Positions 37,092-45,651 of a stretch of DNA of 64,000 nt are shown here, in pieces. The position numbers and the translations under genes were made by a program. The stretch lies in NCBI GenBank assembly GCA_014237395.1, contig JABZFP010000034.1, positions 62,001 to 126,000 on the forward strand, read 5' to 3'. Below the pieces are notes generated by a model. It was not told the origin of the DNA and did not search any database. It saw only the letters and a program-made list of their open reading frames with translations. Numbering within the stretch: the first letter of the stretch is position 1; each line of letters opens with the position of its first letter. The stretch comes from Desulfobacteraceae bacterium (GTDB lineage: Bacteria > Desulfobacterota > Desulfobacteria > Desulfobacterales > UBA5852).

Positions 37092-37439
37092 ATGATATCC
37101 GAAAAAAGAAAACATATGCGGGTGAATGCGCTTAATTTATCCCATGTTGCTGTTGATGATCGGGAGGAGGCCGTCAAGCAGGCAATTGGCCGCACCCTCA
37201 ATGTGTCGGAAACCGGCATCTTACTGGAAACCCATTTTCCGATTGAATCGGATCAAAATGTCGAATTGACCCTGGGATTCGAAGAGGATCTTGTCAATCT
37301 CAAAGGCAAGGTTATCCATTTGCTGAATGGTGAAACTGGCAAATTTGAAATGGGAATTCAGTTTACCGACATCGACGAGGAAGCCATTCTGGTCATCAAA
37401 GATTTTATCAACAGATTTCGCGAGCTGAAGAATAAATAG
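37092..37439 (+). CDS. PilZ-domain protein of the MglA operon
   Basis: This 115-residue PilZ-type protein has an N-terminal KRKHMRVNAL motif (R-x-x-x-R), NVSETGILLETHFP for the second part of the signature and a C-terminal GIQFTDIDEEAILVIKDFI. It lies 33 nt after the DUF4388 gene, with AGGAG before its start. It would connect c-di-GMP to the MglA system. Confidence 0.85.
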   Translation: MISEKRKHMRVNALNLSHVAVDDREEAVKQAIGRTLNVSETGILLETHFPIESDQNVELTLGFEEDLVNLKGKVIHLLNGETGKFEMGIQFTDIDEEAILVIKDFINRFRELKNK

Positions 37440-37512
37440 ACGCGCATACACCGTTGACATGACCATCATTCCTTAACCCCCAAACTGAATACACAGGAGA
37501 GATACAATCCCC

Positions 37513-38409
37513 ATGGCCGCCGCCTTATATGAATCGAAATTAGATCATTTGAGTATCCTTAAAAAAGGAAAAGTCAGAGATATATACGATCTTGGTGATT
37601 GTTTGTTAATGGTGGCAACGGATCGTCTATCCGCCTATGATGTGATTATGCCGGATCCCATTCCCGATAAGGGGAAAATTTTAACCCAATTATCCATTTT
37701 TTGGTTTAACCTGTTTTCAGACATGGTGCCCAATCATTTACTCGAGGGGGATGTGTCGTCTTTCCCATCGGAATGCCAACTCTACCAGGATATCCTGGCC
37801 GATCGCAGCATGCTCGTTAAAAAAGTCGAGCCATTGCCGATTGAATGTGTCGTTCGGGGCTATATTTCAGGGTCTGGCTGGAAGTCTTACCAAAAAAACC
37901 ATACCATTTGCGGTATTTCACTTCCCGCAGGCTTGAAAGAATCGGAGAAACTCCCGGAACCATTGTTCACACCGTCAACCAAGGAAGAAGTTGGACAGCA
38001 TGACATCAATATCAGTTTTGAAGAAGCGGTTAATCGCGTTGGACGCGACGTCGCCGAACAAGTTCGCGATCTGAGTCTGTTGATTTATCAAAGGGGGGTT
38101 GACGTTGCCTCAAAAAAGGGGATCATCATTGCCGACACCAAATTTGAATTCGGGCTGCTTAATGATGAGATTGTATTGATTGACGAAGTGCTTACACCTG
38201 ATTCGTCGCGATTCTGGCCTCTTGCGAGTTACACACCTGGGGGCCCACAACCCAGCTTTGACAAGCAATTTGTCCGAGATTATTTGACATCCGTTAAATT
38301 CAATCATCAGCCCCCCGGCCCTCGGCTTCCAGCGGATGTCATTGAAAAAACACGCGAAAAGTATCTTGAAGCACTCAAGCTGCTCACCGGATCAACGCAT
38401 GGGTTATAA
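37513..38409 (+). CDS. purC: Phosphoribosylaminoimidazole-succinocarboxamide synthase
   Basis: This 298-residue SAICAR synthetase joins aspartate to CAIR in purine synthesis. The N-terminal KGKVRDIYDLGDCLLMVATDR is the ATP-binding signature. VVRGYISGSGWKSY, FTPSTKEEVGQHD and the C-terminal TKFEFGLL with IDEVLTPDSSRFWP confirm it. The 3' end overlaps the start of the ParB-like gene by 11 nt. It lies apart from other purine genes. Confidence 0.96.
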   Translation: MAAALYESKLDHLSILKKGKVRDIYDLGDCLLMVATDRLSAYDVIMPDPIPDKGKILTQLSIFWFNLFSDMVPNHLLEGDVSSFPSECQLYQDILADRSMLVKKVEPLPIECVVRGYISGSGWKSYQKNHTICGISLPAGLKESEKLPEPLFTPSTKEEVGQHDINISFEEAVNRVGRDVAEQVRDLSLLIYQRGVDVASKKGIIIADTKFEFGLLNDEIVLIDEVLTPDSSRFWPLASYTPGGPQPSFDKQFVRDYLTSVKFNHQPPGPRLPADVIEKTREKYLEALKLLTGSTHGL

Positions 38410-39379
38410 CTACGATTGCGTCGAACTGGATCGTATCGATACTGCCAATACTTTTTACCAGATCAGCACAGCACAAGATAAAGCCTCGCTTGAAACATCG
38501 ATTGGCCGCATTGGCCTGATATGCCCTGCCATTTTGCAGCAAACCGACCAGAATCTGGCTGTCGTCAGTGGTTTCAGGCGGATTGAGGCTTGCCGGAAGC
38601 TCCGATGGAAGGCCATTCCCTGCCGAATCTTGCCGCAGGACGTCTCCCCGATGCAATGCGCTGAAATCGCCATTACGGATAACGTTTCTCGGCGATCCCT
38701 TAATATCATCGAACAGGCAAGATGCCTGCGGTTAATTGAAAGGGCCGGCAAGGATGCGGCCGTGTCTCCGGAAATGGCCACCCTTTTGGGTGTTCCTTTG
38801 AATATGGCGTTTATTGCAAAAATGCGCACGGTATTAGCCGTCTCGGAGACAATTCAACAGCGTATCATATTGGGAAATATTCCGTTGCCGGTTGCAATGA
38901 TGCTTTCCGAATTGACTCCGGAAGATGCGGAAGCTGTGTCCGCTATATTCAATACCCTTCCTATGGGGCTGAATAAACAACGAGAAATTTTGCTTCATTT
39001 AAACGAAATTTCAGCTCGGGAGGATATTCCTGTATGGCAACTACTTGAAGAGGAACCTATCCAATCTATTTTGAATTCTGAAGACGTGGACGGAAATCAA
39101 AAAACCCGCAACCTACGTTTATACCTCAGACAGAGAAGGTATCCCCGGCTTGTAAAAGCTGAGCAGCAGTTTCATGAGAAAATTGCCGCGTTGAGACTCG
39201 GGGAGGGCATACAAATCATACCCCCGACGAATTTCGAAGGGGACACATGCAGCATGACCATCAGGTTTTCCGGTATAGACGATCTAAAAAAGGTACGCAG
39301 AAAACTGTCCGATATCATCGATAACCCGATTGCCTTAAAATTATTGGATGACGACTACCCCTTATCATCCACTTCTTAA
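38399..39379 (+). CDS. ParB/Srx-fold N-terminal domain protein
   Basis: This protein of about 326 residues has a ParB-like nuclease/Srx fold (about 8-95) with the GFRRIEACRKLRW motif that corresponds to GERR-type CTP or phosphate binding. A helix-turn-helix-like segment follows (SLNIIEQARCLRL; ATLLGVPLNMAFIAKM). The C-terminus (about 230-326) is less clear. The predicted start at 38399 overlaps the purC stop by 11 nt; a longer in-frame start lies inside purC at 38336. No parA is nearby, so chromosome partition is doubtful and a transcription or occlusion factor is equally possible. Confidence 0.75.
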   Translation: MGYNYDCVELDRIDTANTFYQISTAQDKASLETSIGRIGLICPAILQQTDQNLAVVSGFRRIEACRKLRWKAIPCRILPQDVSPMQCAEIAITDNVSRRSLNIIEQARCLRLIERAGKDAAVSPEMATLLGVPLNMAFIAKMRTVLAVSETIQQRIILGNIPLPVAMMLSELTPEDAEAVSAIFNTLPMGLNKQREILLHLNEISAREDIPVWQLLEEEPIQSILNSEDVDGNQKTRNLRLYLRQRRYPRLVKAEQQFHEKIAALRLGEGIQIIPPTNFEGDTCSMTIRFSGIDDLKKVRRKLSDIIDNPIALKLLDDDYPLSSTS

Positions 39380-39525
39380 ACCCCTCCTGCTGGTCTCCAT
39401 TGGATTCAGCTTATTTTCATCTTCAGTCGTAACCGCTATCAGCCAGAGCCGCAACCTCCTTTTGTCTATAGAAAAATTTAACTTGACATATATTAATCAA
39501 TAAATGTAAAGCTATATAAACAATA

Positions 39526-39543
39526 AATATTATTCATAATATT
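39526..39543. promoter_or_regulatory. Inverted repeat directly before a TetR start codon
   Basis: AATATTAT and ATAATATT are separated by TC, and the repeat ends at the base before the ATG. It may be an autoregulatory operator. No Shine-Dalgarno sequence is visible, and a TTGACA hexamer lies at 39483. Confidence 0.45.
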
Positions 39544-40173
39544 ATGGGTATACATGAAAGAAAACTGCGGGAACGCGAACAGCGTCGCCGTCAAATATTG
39601 AAGGCGGCTCGCAAAGTGTTCTCCAGTAACGGTTTTACGAAAACGACGATGGAGGACATCGCGCGTGAAGCTGAGCTTAGCCCAGGCACCCTCTATTTGT
39701 ATTTTAAAAATAAGGATGAACTGTATGCATCCCTGTCTGTTGAAGTACTTGAACATCTGCATGAAAAACTAAAACGGGTTTATATCAAGGAAGCACCAAA
39801 CCCCCAGTTGCGCATCAATGACCTCAAACAGATGCTGTACAATGTATATCAGGTCGACCCGCTGATTCTATTGAATCTTTTTCACCTGCAGTCCAGTGAA
39901 ATATTGACGCATCTTGAACCGGCAATGCTGACGACGATCCGTAATCTTTCCAGTAATTCATTGGCCATCATTACCAAAATATTTGCGGAGGGGGTCAATG
40001 ACCATGTTTTTATCGAAAAACACCCTAAAGCACTATCGGATGTCTTATGGGGCCTCTTTTCGGGTGTTGTGCTGTGGGAAGAAAGCAAGCGAATCATCAA
40101 CAATAAAAGGGAAACCAACGCTTCTGCGTTTGATACAGCATTTGAAATTTTTTTACGCGGCATAGCCCGATAA
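39544..40173 (+). CDS. TetR/AcrR family transcriptional regulator
   Basis: This 209-residue repressor starts with charged residues, then the HTH GFTKTTMEDIAREAELSPGTLYLYF (key part TMEDIAREAELSPG; about residues 30-60). A helical ligand domain follows. The start codon is preceded by an AT-rich inverted repeat instead of a ribosome-binding site. Its neighbours (a ParB-like gene before it, an SPL-type radical SAM protein after it) do not suggest the effector. Confidence 0.88.
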   Translation: MGIHERKLREREQRRRQILKAARKVFSSNGFTKTTMEDIAREAELSPGTLYLYFKNKDELYASLSVEVLEHLHEKLKRVYIKEAPNPQLRINDLKQMLYNVYQVDPLILLNLFHLQSSEILTHLEPAMLTTIRNLSSNSLAIITKIFAEGVNDHVFIEKHPKALSDVLWGLFSGVVLWEESKRIINNKRETNASAFDTAFEIFLRGIAR

Positions 40174-40499
40174 CGAATTGAAGCCAGCCACCATCTTCGC
40201 CCACCCACGGTTTTCAATCCATTCTGACGGAAACAATCCCTATCATTTTGTATGGCGATTTTTTTCGCCACAAAATAAACCTGAATCTTGACGGGAACAC
40301 CATGCCTTCCATAAAAGCAACCGATACCACAAGATAATGCGTTGGAATCGTACAGCCGGGGTTGCCAATCAAGGGGGAATCACATAATATTTTAGCTTAG
40401 TTTCGAAAAGGTGGGACTGGTCGATTGTGATGCCATCGGTCCTTCGGCGAATGATAGTAATGATCACCTTCCAATCAGAATGCGAGCGACCGATAGACG
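40174..40499. other. Intergenic region of 326 bases
   Basis: This region lies between the second tetR and the radical SAM gene, both plus. It contains a hairpin (40246-40276), probably ending the tetR transcript. The rest is AT-rich and shows no ORF of clear coding character or recognisable riboswitch. Confidence 0.5.
40246..40276 (+). terminator. Hairpin downstream of the second tetR
   Basis: ATTTTGT pairs with ACAAAAT, and inside it GGCGA pairs with TCGCC around a T-rich loop. The stem is perfect except for a 2-base bulge. No T tract follows the hairpin, so termination is only possible. Confidence 0.4.
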
Positions 40500-41627
40500 A
40501 TGGCGGCGATCGAACATATTTATATTGATAGAGCGGTCACAGGGCAACCTCAGGTTACTGACATCCTTGAACGCCTTAATATGCGGTCATCCGTCATAGA
40601 CCATCCCGACGAATTGTACGATAAAATTCGGTCGTCGCAAGACCCGATTGCAGCAGGTAAGAAGGTCCTTTATTTGACGGCCAACAGAGGGGGCTTTATC
40701 CGCAAGTGCCCGGGTACAAGAAACTATACGTGTTGTGACTATATGATTCTCCATATCGGCACTTTCTGCACCATGGACTGTGCCTATTGTATCCTGCAAT
40801 CCTACTTCCATCCCCCCGTTCTTCAGTACTTTGTGAACCAGCAAAAAATGTTTGCCGAGATAGACGAATTCCTGGCAGCGCGCCACTATCGTCGTATCGG
40901 AACGGGTGAATATACCGACAGCATGATTTGGGAACTCTGGACGGATCTATCCCAAAAATTAATCCCCCGTTTCGGTGCGCAATCACACGCTGTTCTGGAA
41001 CTCAAAACGAAAACGACATTCGTACACCATATTCAAGGCCTTAACCACAACCGGCGAACCATTTTAGCGTGGTCCGTAAATACGCCATTGATAATCCGGC
41101 ACAACGAAAGAGGTACGGCAAGTTTGGATGCGCGAATCGATGCCGCCGCCCAATGTCAAAAATGGGGATACCCATTGGCATTTCATTTTGACCCAATGGT
41201 CGACTACGACGGCTGTTTAGATGATTACCGCAGGGTTGTCGATAAGATTTTCAGCCGAATCCATCCCGAAAACATTGTTTGGATCAGTTTGGGGACCCTG
41301 CGATTCATGCCAGACCTGAAGGCCGTCATCCAATCGCGATTTCCGGAATCGAAAATGATCTACGGGGAATTGGTGCCGGGAATGGATGGCAAATCAAGAT
41401 ATTTACAGCAAATTCGCATTGATATTTATCGGGCTGTGTTAAGCGCCATACGCGACTATGCTGCAGATGTCACGGTGTATTTTTGCATGGAAAGCGAACA
41501 TGTCTGGCAAAAAGTATTCGGTTTTACAACGGAAGACTGCGGCGGGTTACCCCATATGCTCGACCAGAGTGCTATAAACATATGTCGGTTAGACCCCGAT
41601 CCATTGCCTAATCCCAAATGCCAATAG
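40500..41627 (+). CDS. SPL-family radical SAM protein
   Basis: This 375-residue protein has the radical-SAM cluster motif CTMDCAYC (C-x3-C-x2-C). Other features match the spore photoproduct lyase family: CPGTRNYTCCDYMILHIGTFC just before, LELKTKT and HFDPMVDYDG. SPL members outside spore formers are common and of unknown substrate; repair of a nucleic-acid lesion is one possibility. No sporulation gene is in the window. No strong ribosome-binding site lies before the ATG, and the N-terminal 60 residues are less conserved in type. Confidence 0.85.
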   Translation: MAAIEHIYIDRAVTGQPQVTDILERLNMRSSVIDHPDELYDKIRSSQDPIAAGKKVLYLTANRGGFIRKCPGTRNYTCCDYMILHIGTFCTMDCAYCILQSYFHPPVLQYFVNQQKMFAEIDEFLAARHYRRIGTGEYTDSMIWELWTDLSQKLIPRFGAQSHAVLELKTKTTFVHHIQGLNHNRRTILAWSVNTPLIIRHNERGTASLDARIDAAAQCQKWGYPLAFHFDPMVDYDGCLDDYRRVVDKIFSRIHPENIVWISLGTLRFMPDLKAVIQSRFPESKMIYGELVPGMDGKSRYLQQIRIDIYRAVLSAIRDYAADVTVYFCMESEHVWQKVFGFTTEDCGGLPHMLDQSAINICRLDPDPLPNPKCQ

Positions 41628-41769
41628 ATTGCGGTACCGAAAGACGGTTGATCCGGAGAGGGTATCCGTTGTTTACATCAGATTCTGATATTGTTATTAA
41701 AAAGAATGAATACAATACGGTTACGCCTGTCAATCACGTTGATGAGACTGTGCGAATGGTGAGTCGATT

Positions 41770-42111
41770 ATGGAATTGTATGATTTAATCTCGAAATTTA
41801 AACATTTGGCGTATTCCCAAAAAAAATATCATGTGGATCGTCAAGGGGAATATGCTCAGTTGGTGTTCGACAACGCCCACATGGATGACTGGTTGACTTG
41901 CGTTGGTGAATTGCTCGGCGCGCCCATAAAAACGGAGGCGCAGCCCGTTACCGATGATATTGTTCAACTTACCGAAGATTTTGGTGAGATCTTTGACCAC
42001 CAGACCCTTTTTTATCGCGAAATCGATACCCATCGCATCATGGCGATGTTTTGGCCTTGGAAAGATCAGCCTTCGACAACGTTAAAGATCATGATACTGA
42101 CGAAGGGCTAA
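41770..42111 (+). CDS. Hypothetical protein (113 residues)
   Basis: I do not recognise it. It is acidic and soluble, with no signal peptide; a central segment WLTCVGELLGAPI and the C-terminal STTLKIMILTK have the look of a small alpha-beta domain. A GGTGAG site 7 nt before the ATG supports expression. Its 3' end overlaps the next ORF by about 60 nt in another frame. Confidence 0.55.
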   Translation: MELYDLISKFKHLAYSQKKYHVDRQGEYAQLVFDNAHMDDWLTCVGELLGAPIKTEAQPVTDDIVQLTEDFGEIFDHQTLFYREIDTHRIMAMFWPWKDQPSTTLKIMILTKG

Positions 42112-42830
42112 TCCGAGAAAACCGGCCTTTTTTTGAGGATCTTCTTCTTTTGGACACCAAGATACAGACCATACAGAAATCTTTACGCATTCGAAAAGTG
42201 GATGTGGAAGAAATATCGAATGGTATTCGTGTTAAAATAAAAAATGCAGGATTACCGCCCGTTAGCATTGATATCTATACGCTACGATCGAATCCGGACC
42301 ATCTTCGTGCCAAAATCAAAGGAGGGGACGATTTCCCGGAGGTTTCAGATAATGATCTGAAAAAAATCAGGATTAAGTTGCAGAATGATCTGCTTGGCGT
42401 TGCGAGTGTTGGGACATTTACATCGTTAGGTCGAAGGGGGGAAGCGCATTACTATTATGCTCATATTACGATGAGCAAAAAATCAGCCGATCTGGTCCTG
42501 ATCCAAAAAGGGGCCCAACACGCCTTAGAGCAATTGAAGGGAATCGATGCCGGAACGTTTCGTAAAGGCTTGGATAAGCTCGGACTGCCGCGGTCAAGCA
42601 AAGTCAGGCTATCACTTACGAGAATATTCAGAGAATCCGGCGATATTGAAGAAATGCTGACCGTCGTTGTGCAAGAAGCCGGTATTATAGCAAAAACAGC
42701 CGACTGGCGACTGCTCAAGGACGTAAAAGAGAACAGCGATGTTCCCTATCTCAATATCATCGTTGAATTACTTTGGAAAGCGGTTGCAAAAGAGCGTTTA
42801 ATCAAAACGCTCGAGGATATCCACAACTAA
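42051..42830 (+). CDS. Hypothetical protein (about 259 residues), start uncertain
   Basis: The frame is open from a TTG at 42051 (another TTG at 42057), with no ATG near and no clear ribosome-binding site. I recognise no family. The protein is soluble and mixed alpha-beta, with VDVEEISNGIRVKIKNAG and LGVASVGTFTSLGRRGEAHYYYAHI as the most conserved-looking parts. It overlaps the preceding ORF by about 60 nt. A sequence error or frameshift joining the two was considered, but both ends look like coding sequence in their own frames. Confidence 0.5.
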   Translation: MALERSAFDNVKDHDTDEGLIRENRPFFEDLLLLDTKIQTIQKSLRIRKVDVEEISNGIRVKIKNAGLPPVSIDIYTLRSNPDHLRAKIKGGDDFPEVSDNDLKKIRIKLQNDLLGVASVGTFTSLGRRGEAHYYYAHITMSKKSADLVLIQKGAQHALEQLKGIDAGTFRKGLDKLGLPRSSKVRLSLTRIFRESGDIEEMLTVVVQEAGIIAKTADWRLLKDVKENSDVPYLNIIVELLWKAVAKERLIKTLEDIHN

Positions 42831-42886
42831 GCCGGCTCCCATCCGCCAAATCGTCGAACACATAAACTTTTAGCAACAGCCGGATT

Positions 42887-45358
42887 TTACGGTCGAACAG
42901 CTCGAAACCAGCCACAGGTGTTGGCATTCTGTTTTTGAACCAATGGCTGCGGTTCCGGAGTGACAACGTCAACCAGTGTAATCCACCCGGCGGAATACCG
43001 TTTAAAACTATCCGAAGACCAATACCACGCACTGGAAGCGCCCTTGAAAGCATCCGCGCCGGCATAGAGGCCAATCAGTTCTCTGGCGTTTGGCAAACGC
43101 CAATCGGTATATCCCCCCAGTTTCATCTTATTTACGGCCTTGCGTGCTTCATCATAATTTATGCAATGGCCGGTGGATAAACGTGAATCAAGCAACGTCC
43201 ATGTCAACCCTGTCTTTTTGTCGTGAAAGGTATCGGTTTTTTTGATGGAAAACCGGCCGTTCTTGTCTTTCATCATACTCTGAAGCTTTTCTAATTCCCG
43301 ATCCGCTTCCTGTCGATCGAGTTGTTGGTTGATCGTCGCGAGTTTTTCGCGCACCAAACTCGCGGCCGGGCTGTTCGGCGATTCACGAATGAACGCCTCG
43401 AAGACAGAACGAATGGCATCAGGCTGCGCTTCAGCGCCACCAGCCCGGGCCATCAATTTCTCTAAGACAGCCGCATTTTGAAGGCTAATTTGATAATTGT
43501 CCCGTTTTTGTTTGAGGTCCAATGCCGCGTTGGAGTCACGATACACATCGATGAAGCGACTGCACAGGGTGATACATTGATGCCAGTCTTGCTTTTTTTC
43601 ACATTGTTGCAAATCGACGATGATATTTTGATAATATTTTGGTTCAACCGCTTTGATGATTTTTCTCACCGGCCCCACATGGGCGCCATCAGGGTGGCGA
43701 CGAAGATAATCGGCGCCGGCGTGCGCCTTTTTTTCAGGCTCATCCGACGCTATATCCAACAGCGCTTGATAGTCTCGCTCATCTATCAGATCAGGAATTA
43801 GAGCTGATTTTTCACGAATCTTATCCGCCCAGGCAGAATTGCCATGGCGGGATAAGAACTGGGTATAGAGATTATTGATTTCTTCATATTGTTTATCCGG
43901 GTAGAGTTTATCGGCGGTTTGATCGACAATTTTAAAATCTCTTTGTACAATTCGGTTCTGGAGTGATTCGATATTTTTTGCAGCACGTTCTTTAAGATCT
44001 TCTTGATCCGTGTTTTTAATGTAGCGCTCATAGACACGCACCTGGGCTTCCAAGGTAGGCTGCTGGTTGGCTTCTGCGATAGTCCGGATATATGCTTCCT
44101 CAAGACGCTGCTTGCTGAAATAGAAATACCAAAAAGTCGCGCCCGCGATCAGAAAAACACTCGCTGTTATCAGGGCAACGCGGGAATAGCGTTTAAAATC
44201 AATTTTCTTCTTGGGTAATTTGATGTTCCATTTTTTGGATTGGCAGTAGTCAACTATATGTTGACGGGCTTCATCAGGATCTGCACCAAAACTGACAGCC
44301 TTGCGAAGTAAATGATGATAATATTCCGGCCGAACCGTGTTGTTGTTTACCGTGAGCGTTAAATCTCGGTTAAGGTTTTTTAATAAGGAACGGGCGCGGC
44401 TTACATCATACGCATAGCGGCTTTCATCTGTTTTGAAAATCGATATGCTCTGGCCGGCAAGAACACCACTGGCCGTGACAAAGGCGTCTTTTTGGGAAAT
44501 TTTACGAATTTCTTTTTCTTTTTCAAGCGCCTTTTTTTGAAGAGATTCAAGGGTAGAACCCGGAAAAAGCCCTAAAAAACTGTAGAGTGAGTCTTGCTCA
44601 ACGATTTTAAGATTCTCATTGATGACCTGTTCGACGGTACTGTCAAGCTGAAAGATGTAGTCAAGTTCAGATTCGGATTCTTTCTTGATCGGACAGCGTA
44701 TCAGGCGTAGGACATCACCTTGATTTAACGAATAGATTTGAGCTATGCTCGAAATCTCTTTTTGCGTCATAAACCCCTTGCGGATCTGGATATTGATGTA
44801 CGCATCAACCTCACGGGAACGATCCTCTAACAGTTTTTTAAGAACGGCTTGCGCCTCTGCGGGCGACGTATCAAATTGGGCGGCGATTTTCTGGATCGTT
44901 TTTTCATCCGGTTTTTTATCGATCAGTATTTGACTGAGATGAACTTCCAATGCACCGCCATGCTTCTTTTTCCAGCGGTCAACCCGTCTTTGAATGATTT
45001 GCGGTTTTACTTTGTGAAAATCGGCCAGCTTTGCTATTTCAGTATCCGAAAGATCGCCATTACAACCTAATAACTTGACATGGCTGTCAATTCTTCTGAA
45101 TTTAGCTTCCAGTTTTTTCTTGAGAAGCTCAAGAGCATGGCGGGCCTCTTTTTCCCTTAGCTGGTTATCCGCCATGACGCTTCGAATCTCTGTCAACAAG
45201 CTAATGTATTGGCGGGCCTGGGTCCCTTTGGTAGGGTGGTTTCGAAGCCGGCTCCATTCCGTCTGCTTTCTTTTAATGGCCGATTCAATAACTTGGGGAT
45301 CCGATTCAGGTGGATTTATTTTCAATTCCAAAAGTTGATAGAAATTTATTCTGCTCAT
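42887..45358 (-). CDS. Membrane protein with two J-domain-like modules and C-terminal DUF1566
   Basis: This 823-residue protein ends the grpE-dnaK cluster. The N-terminus (about 4-75; FYQLLELKI, then RLRNHPTKG at 37-45) has the shape of a J-domain in which HPD is HPT. A second J-like stretch (about 257-322) contains LYSFLGLFPGST and TDESRYAYD, also without HPD. Between them lie three helical repeats (about 103-130, 149-177, 196-221). One transmembrane segment follows at about 391-413, then a long helical part and a C-terminal DUF1566/Lcl-type domain (about 725-823; GYTDWRLPNARELIGLY, WYWSSD). By orientation rules the J-like part is cytosolic and the rest periplasmic. It probably tethers the Hsp70 to the membrane. 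Confidence 0.7.
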   Translation of the reverse strand: MSRINFYQLLELKINPPESDPQVIESAIKRKQTEWSRLRNHPTKGTQARQYISLLTEIRSVMADNQLREKEARHALELLKKKLEAKFRRIDSHVKLLGCNGDLSDTEIAKLADFHKVKPQIIQRRVDRWKKKHGGALEVHLSQILIDKKPDEKTIQKIAAQFDTSPAEAQAVLKKLLEDRSREVDAYINIQIRKGFMTQKEISSIAQIYSLNQGDVLRLIRCPIKKESESELDYIFQLDSTVEQVINENLKIVEQDSLYSFLGLFPGSTLESLQKKALEKEKEIRKISQKDAFVTASGVLAGQSISIFKTDESRYAYDVSRARSLLKNLNRDLTLTVNNNTVRPEYYHHLLRKAVSFGADPDEARQHIVDYCQSKKWNIKLPKKKIDFKRYSRVALITASVFLIAGATFWYFYFSKQRLEEAYIRTIAEANQQPTLEAQVRVYERYIKNTDQEDLKERAAKNIESLQNRIVQRDFKIVDQTADKLYPDKQYEEINNLYTQFLSRHGNSAWADKIREKSALIPDLIDERDYQALLDIASDEPEKKAHAGADYLRRHPDGAHVGPVRKIIKAVEPKYYQNIIVDLQQCEKKQDWHQCITLCSRFIDVYRDSNAALDLKQKRDNYQISLQNAAVLEKLMARAGGAEAQPDAIRSVFEAFIRESPNSPAASLVREKLATINQQLDRQEADRELEKLQSMMKDKNGRFSIKKTDTFHDKKTGLTWTLLDSRLSTGHCINYDEARKAVNKMKLGGYTDWRLPNARELIGLYAGADAFKGASSAWYWSSDSFKRYSAGWITLVDVVTPEPQPLVQKQNANTCGWFRAVRP

Positions 45359-45651
45359 AAAGACCTCTTATAAATAAATCGGTACCGTCTGCGGACAAAA
45401 AAGAAGGGGACGGGTTATGGCACCGCCGTGCGGGCCATTGATTGGTCAGGGTCGTTTCTTATAGCGTTTGATAATCAACAACGGGTTTTCCTCATGATAG
45501 CGCGTTAAAATAACGCAGGCGCAAGCATTAATTGATGCGGTGGGGAAGCAACGGGCGGGGCATCTAAAGATGAGCCTGTGCTTCCATTTTCGAAAAGGAA
45601 CCACAGGCTTTATAAGCCATTGGCATTTATGAATACAGCAAAAAATACGGA
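45359..45651. other. Intergenic region between dnaK-like and J-like genes
   Basis: This 293-base region holds a long hairpin (45573-45609) soon after the dnaK-like stop and a shorter GCGTTA/TAACGC hairpin near 45505-45520. No further ORF is apparent. A promoter for the J-like gene could lie here but is not clear. Confidence 0.45.
45573..45609 (-). terminator. Stable hairpin after the dnaK-like gene
   Basis: AGCCTGTG pairs with CACAGGCT; inside, TTCC pairs with GGAA around a TTTTCGAAAA core. It lies about 43 bases after the dnaK-like stop on the minus strand. No T tract follows, so it may be an attenuator or RNA-stabilising hairpin rather than a terminator. Confidence 0.45.
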
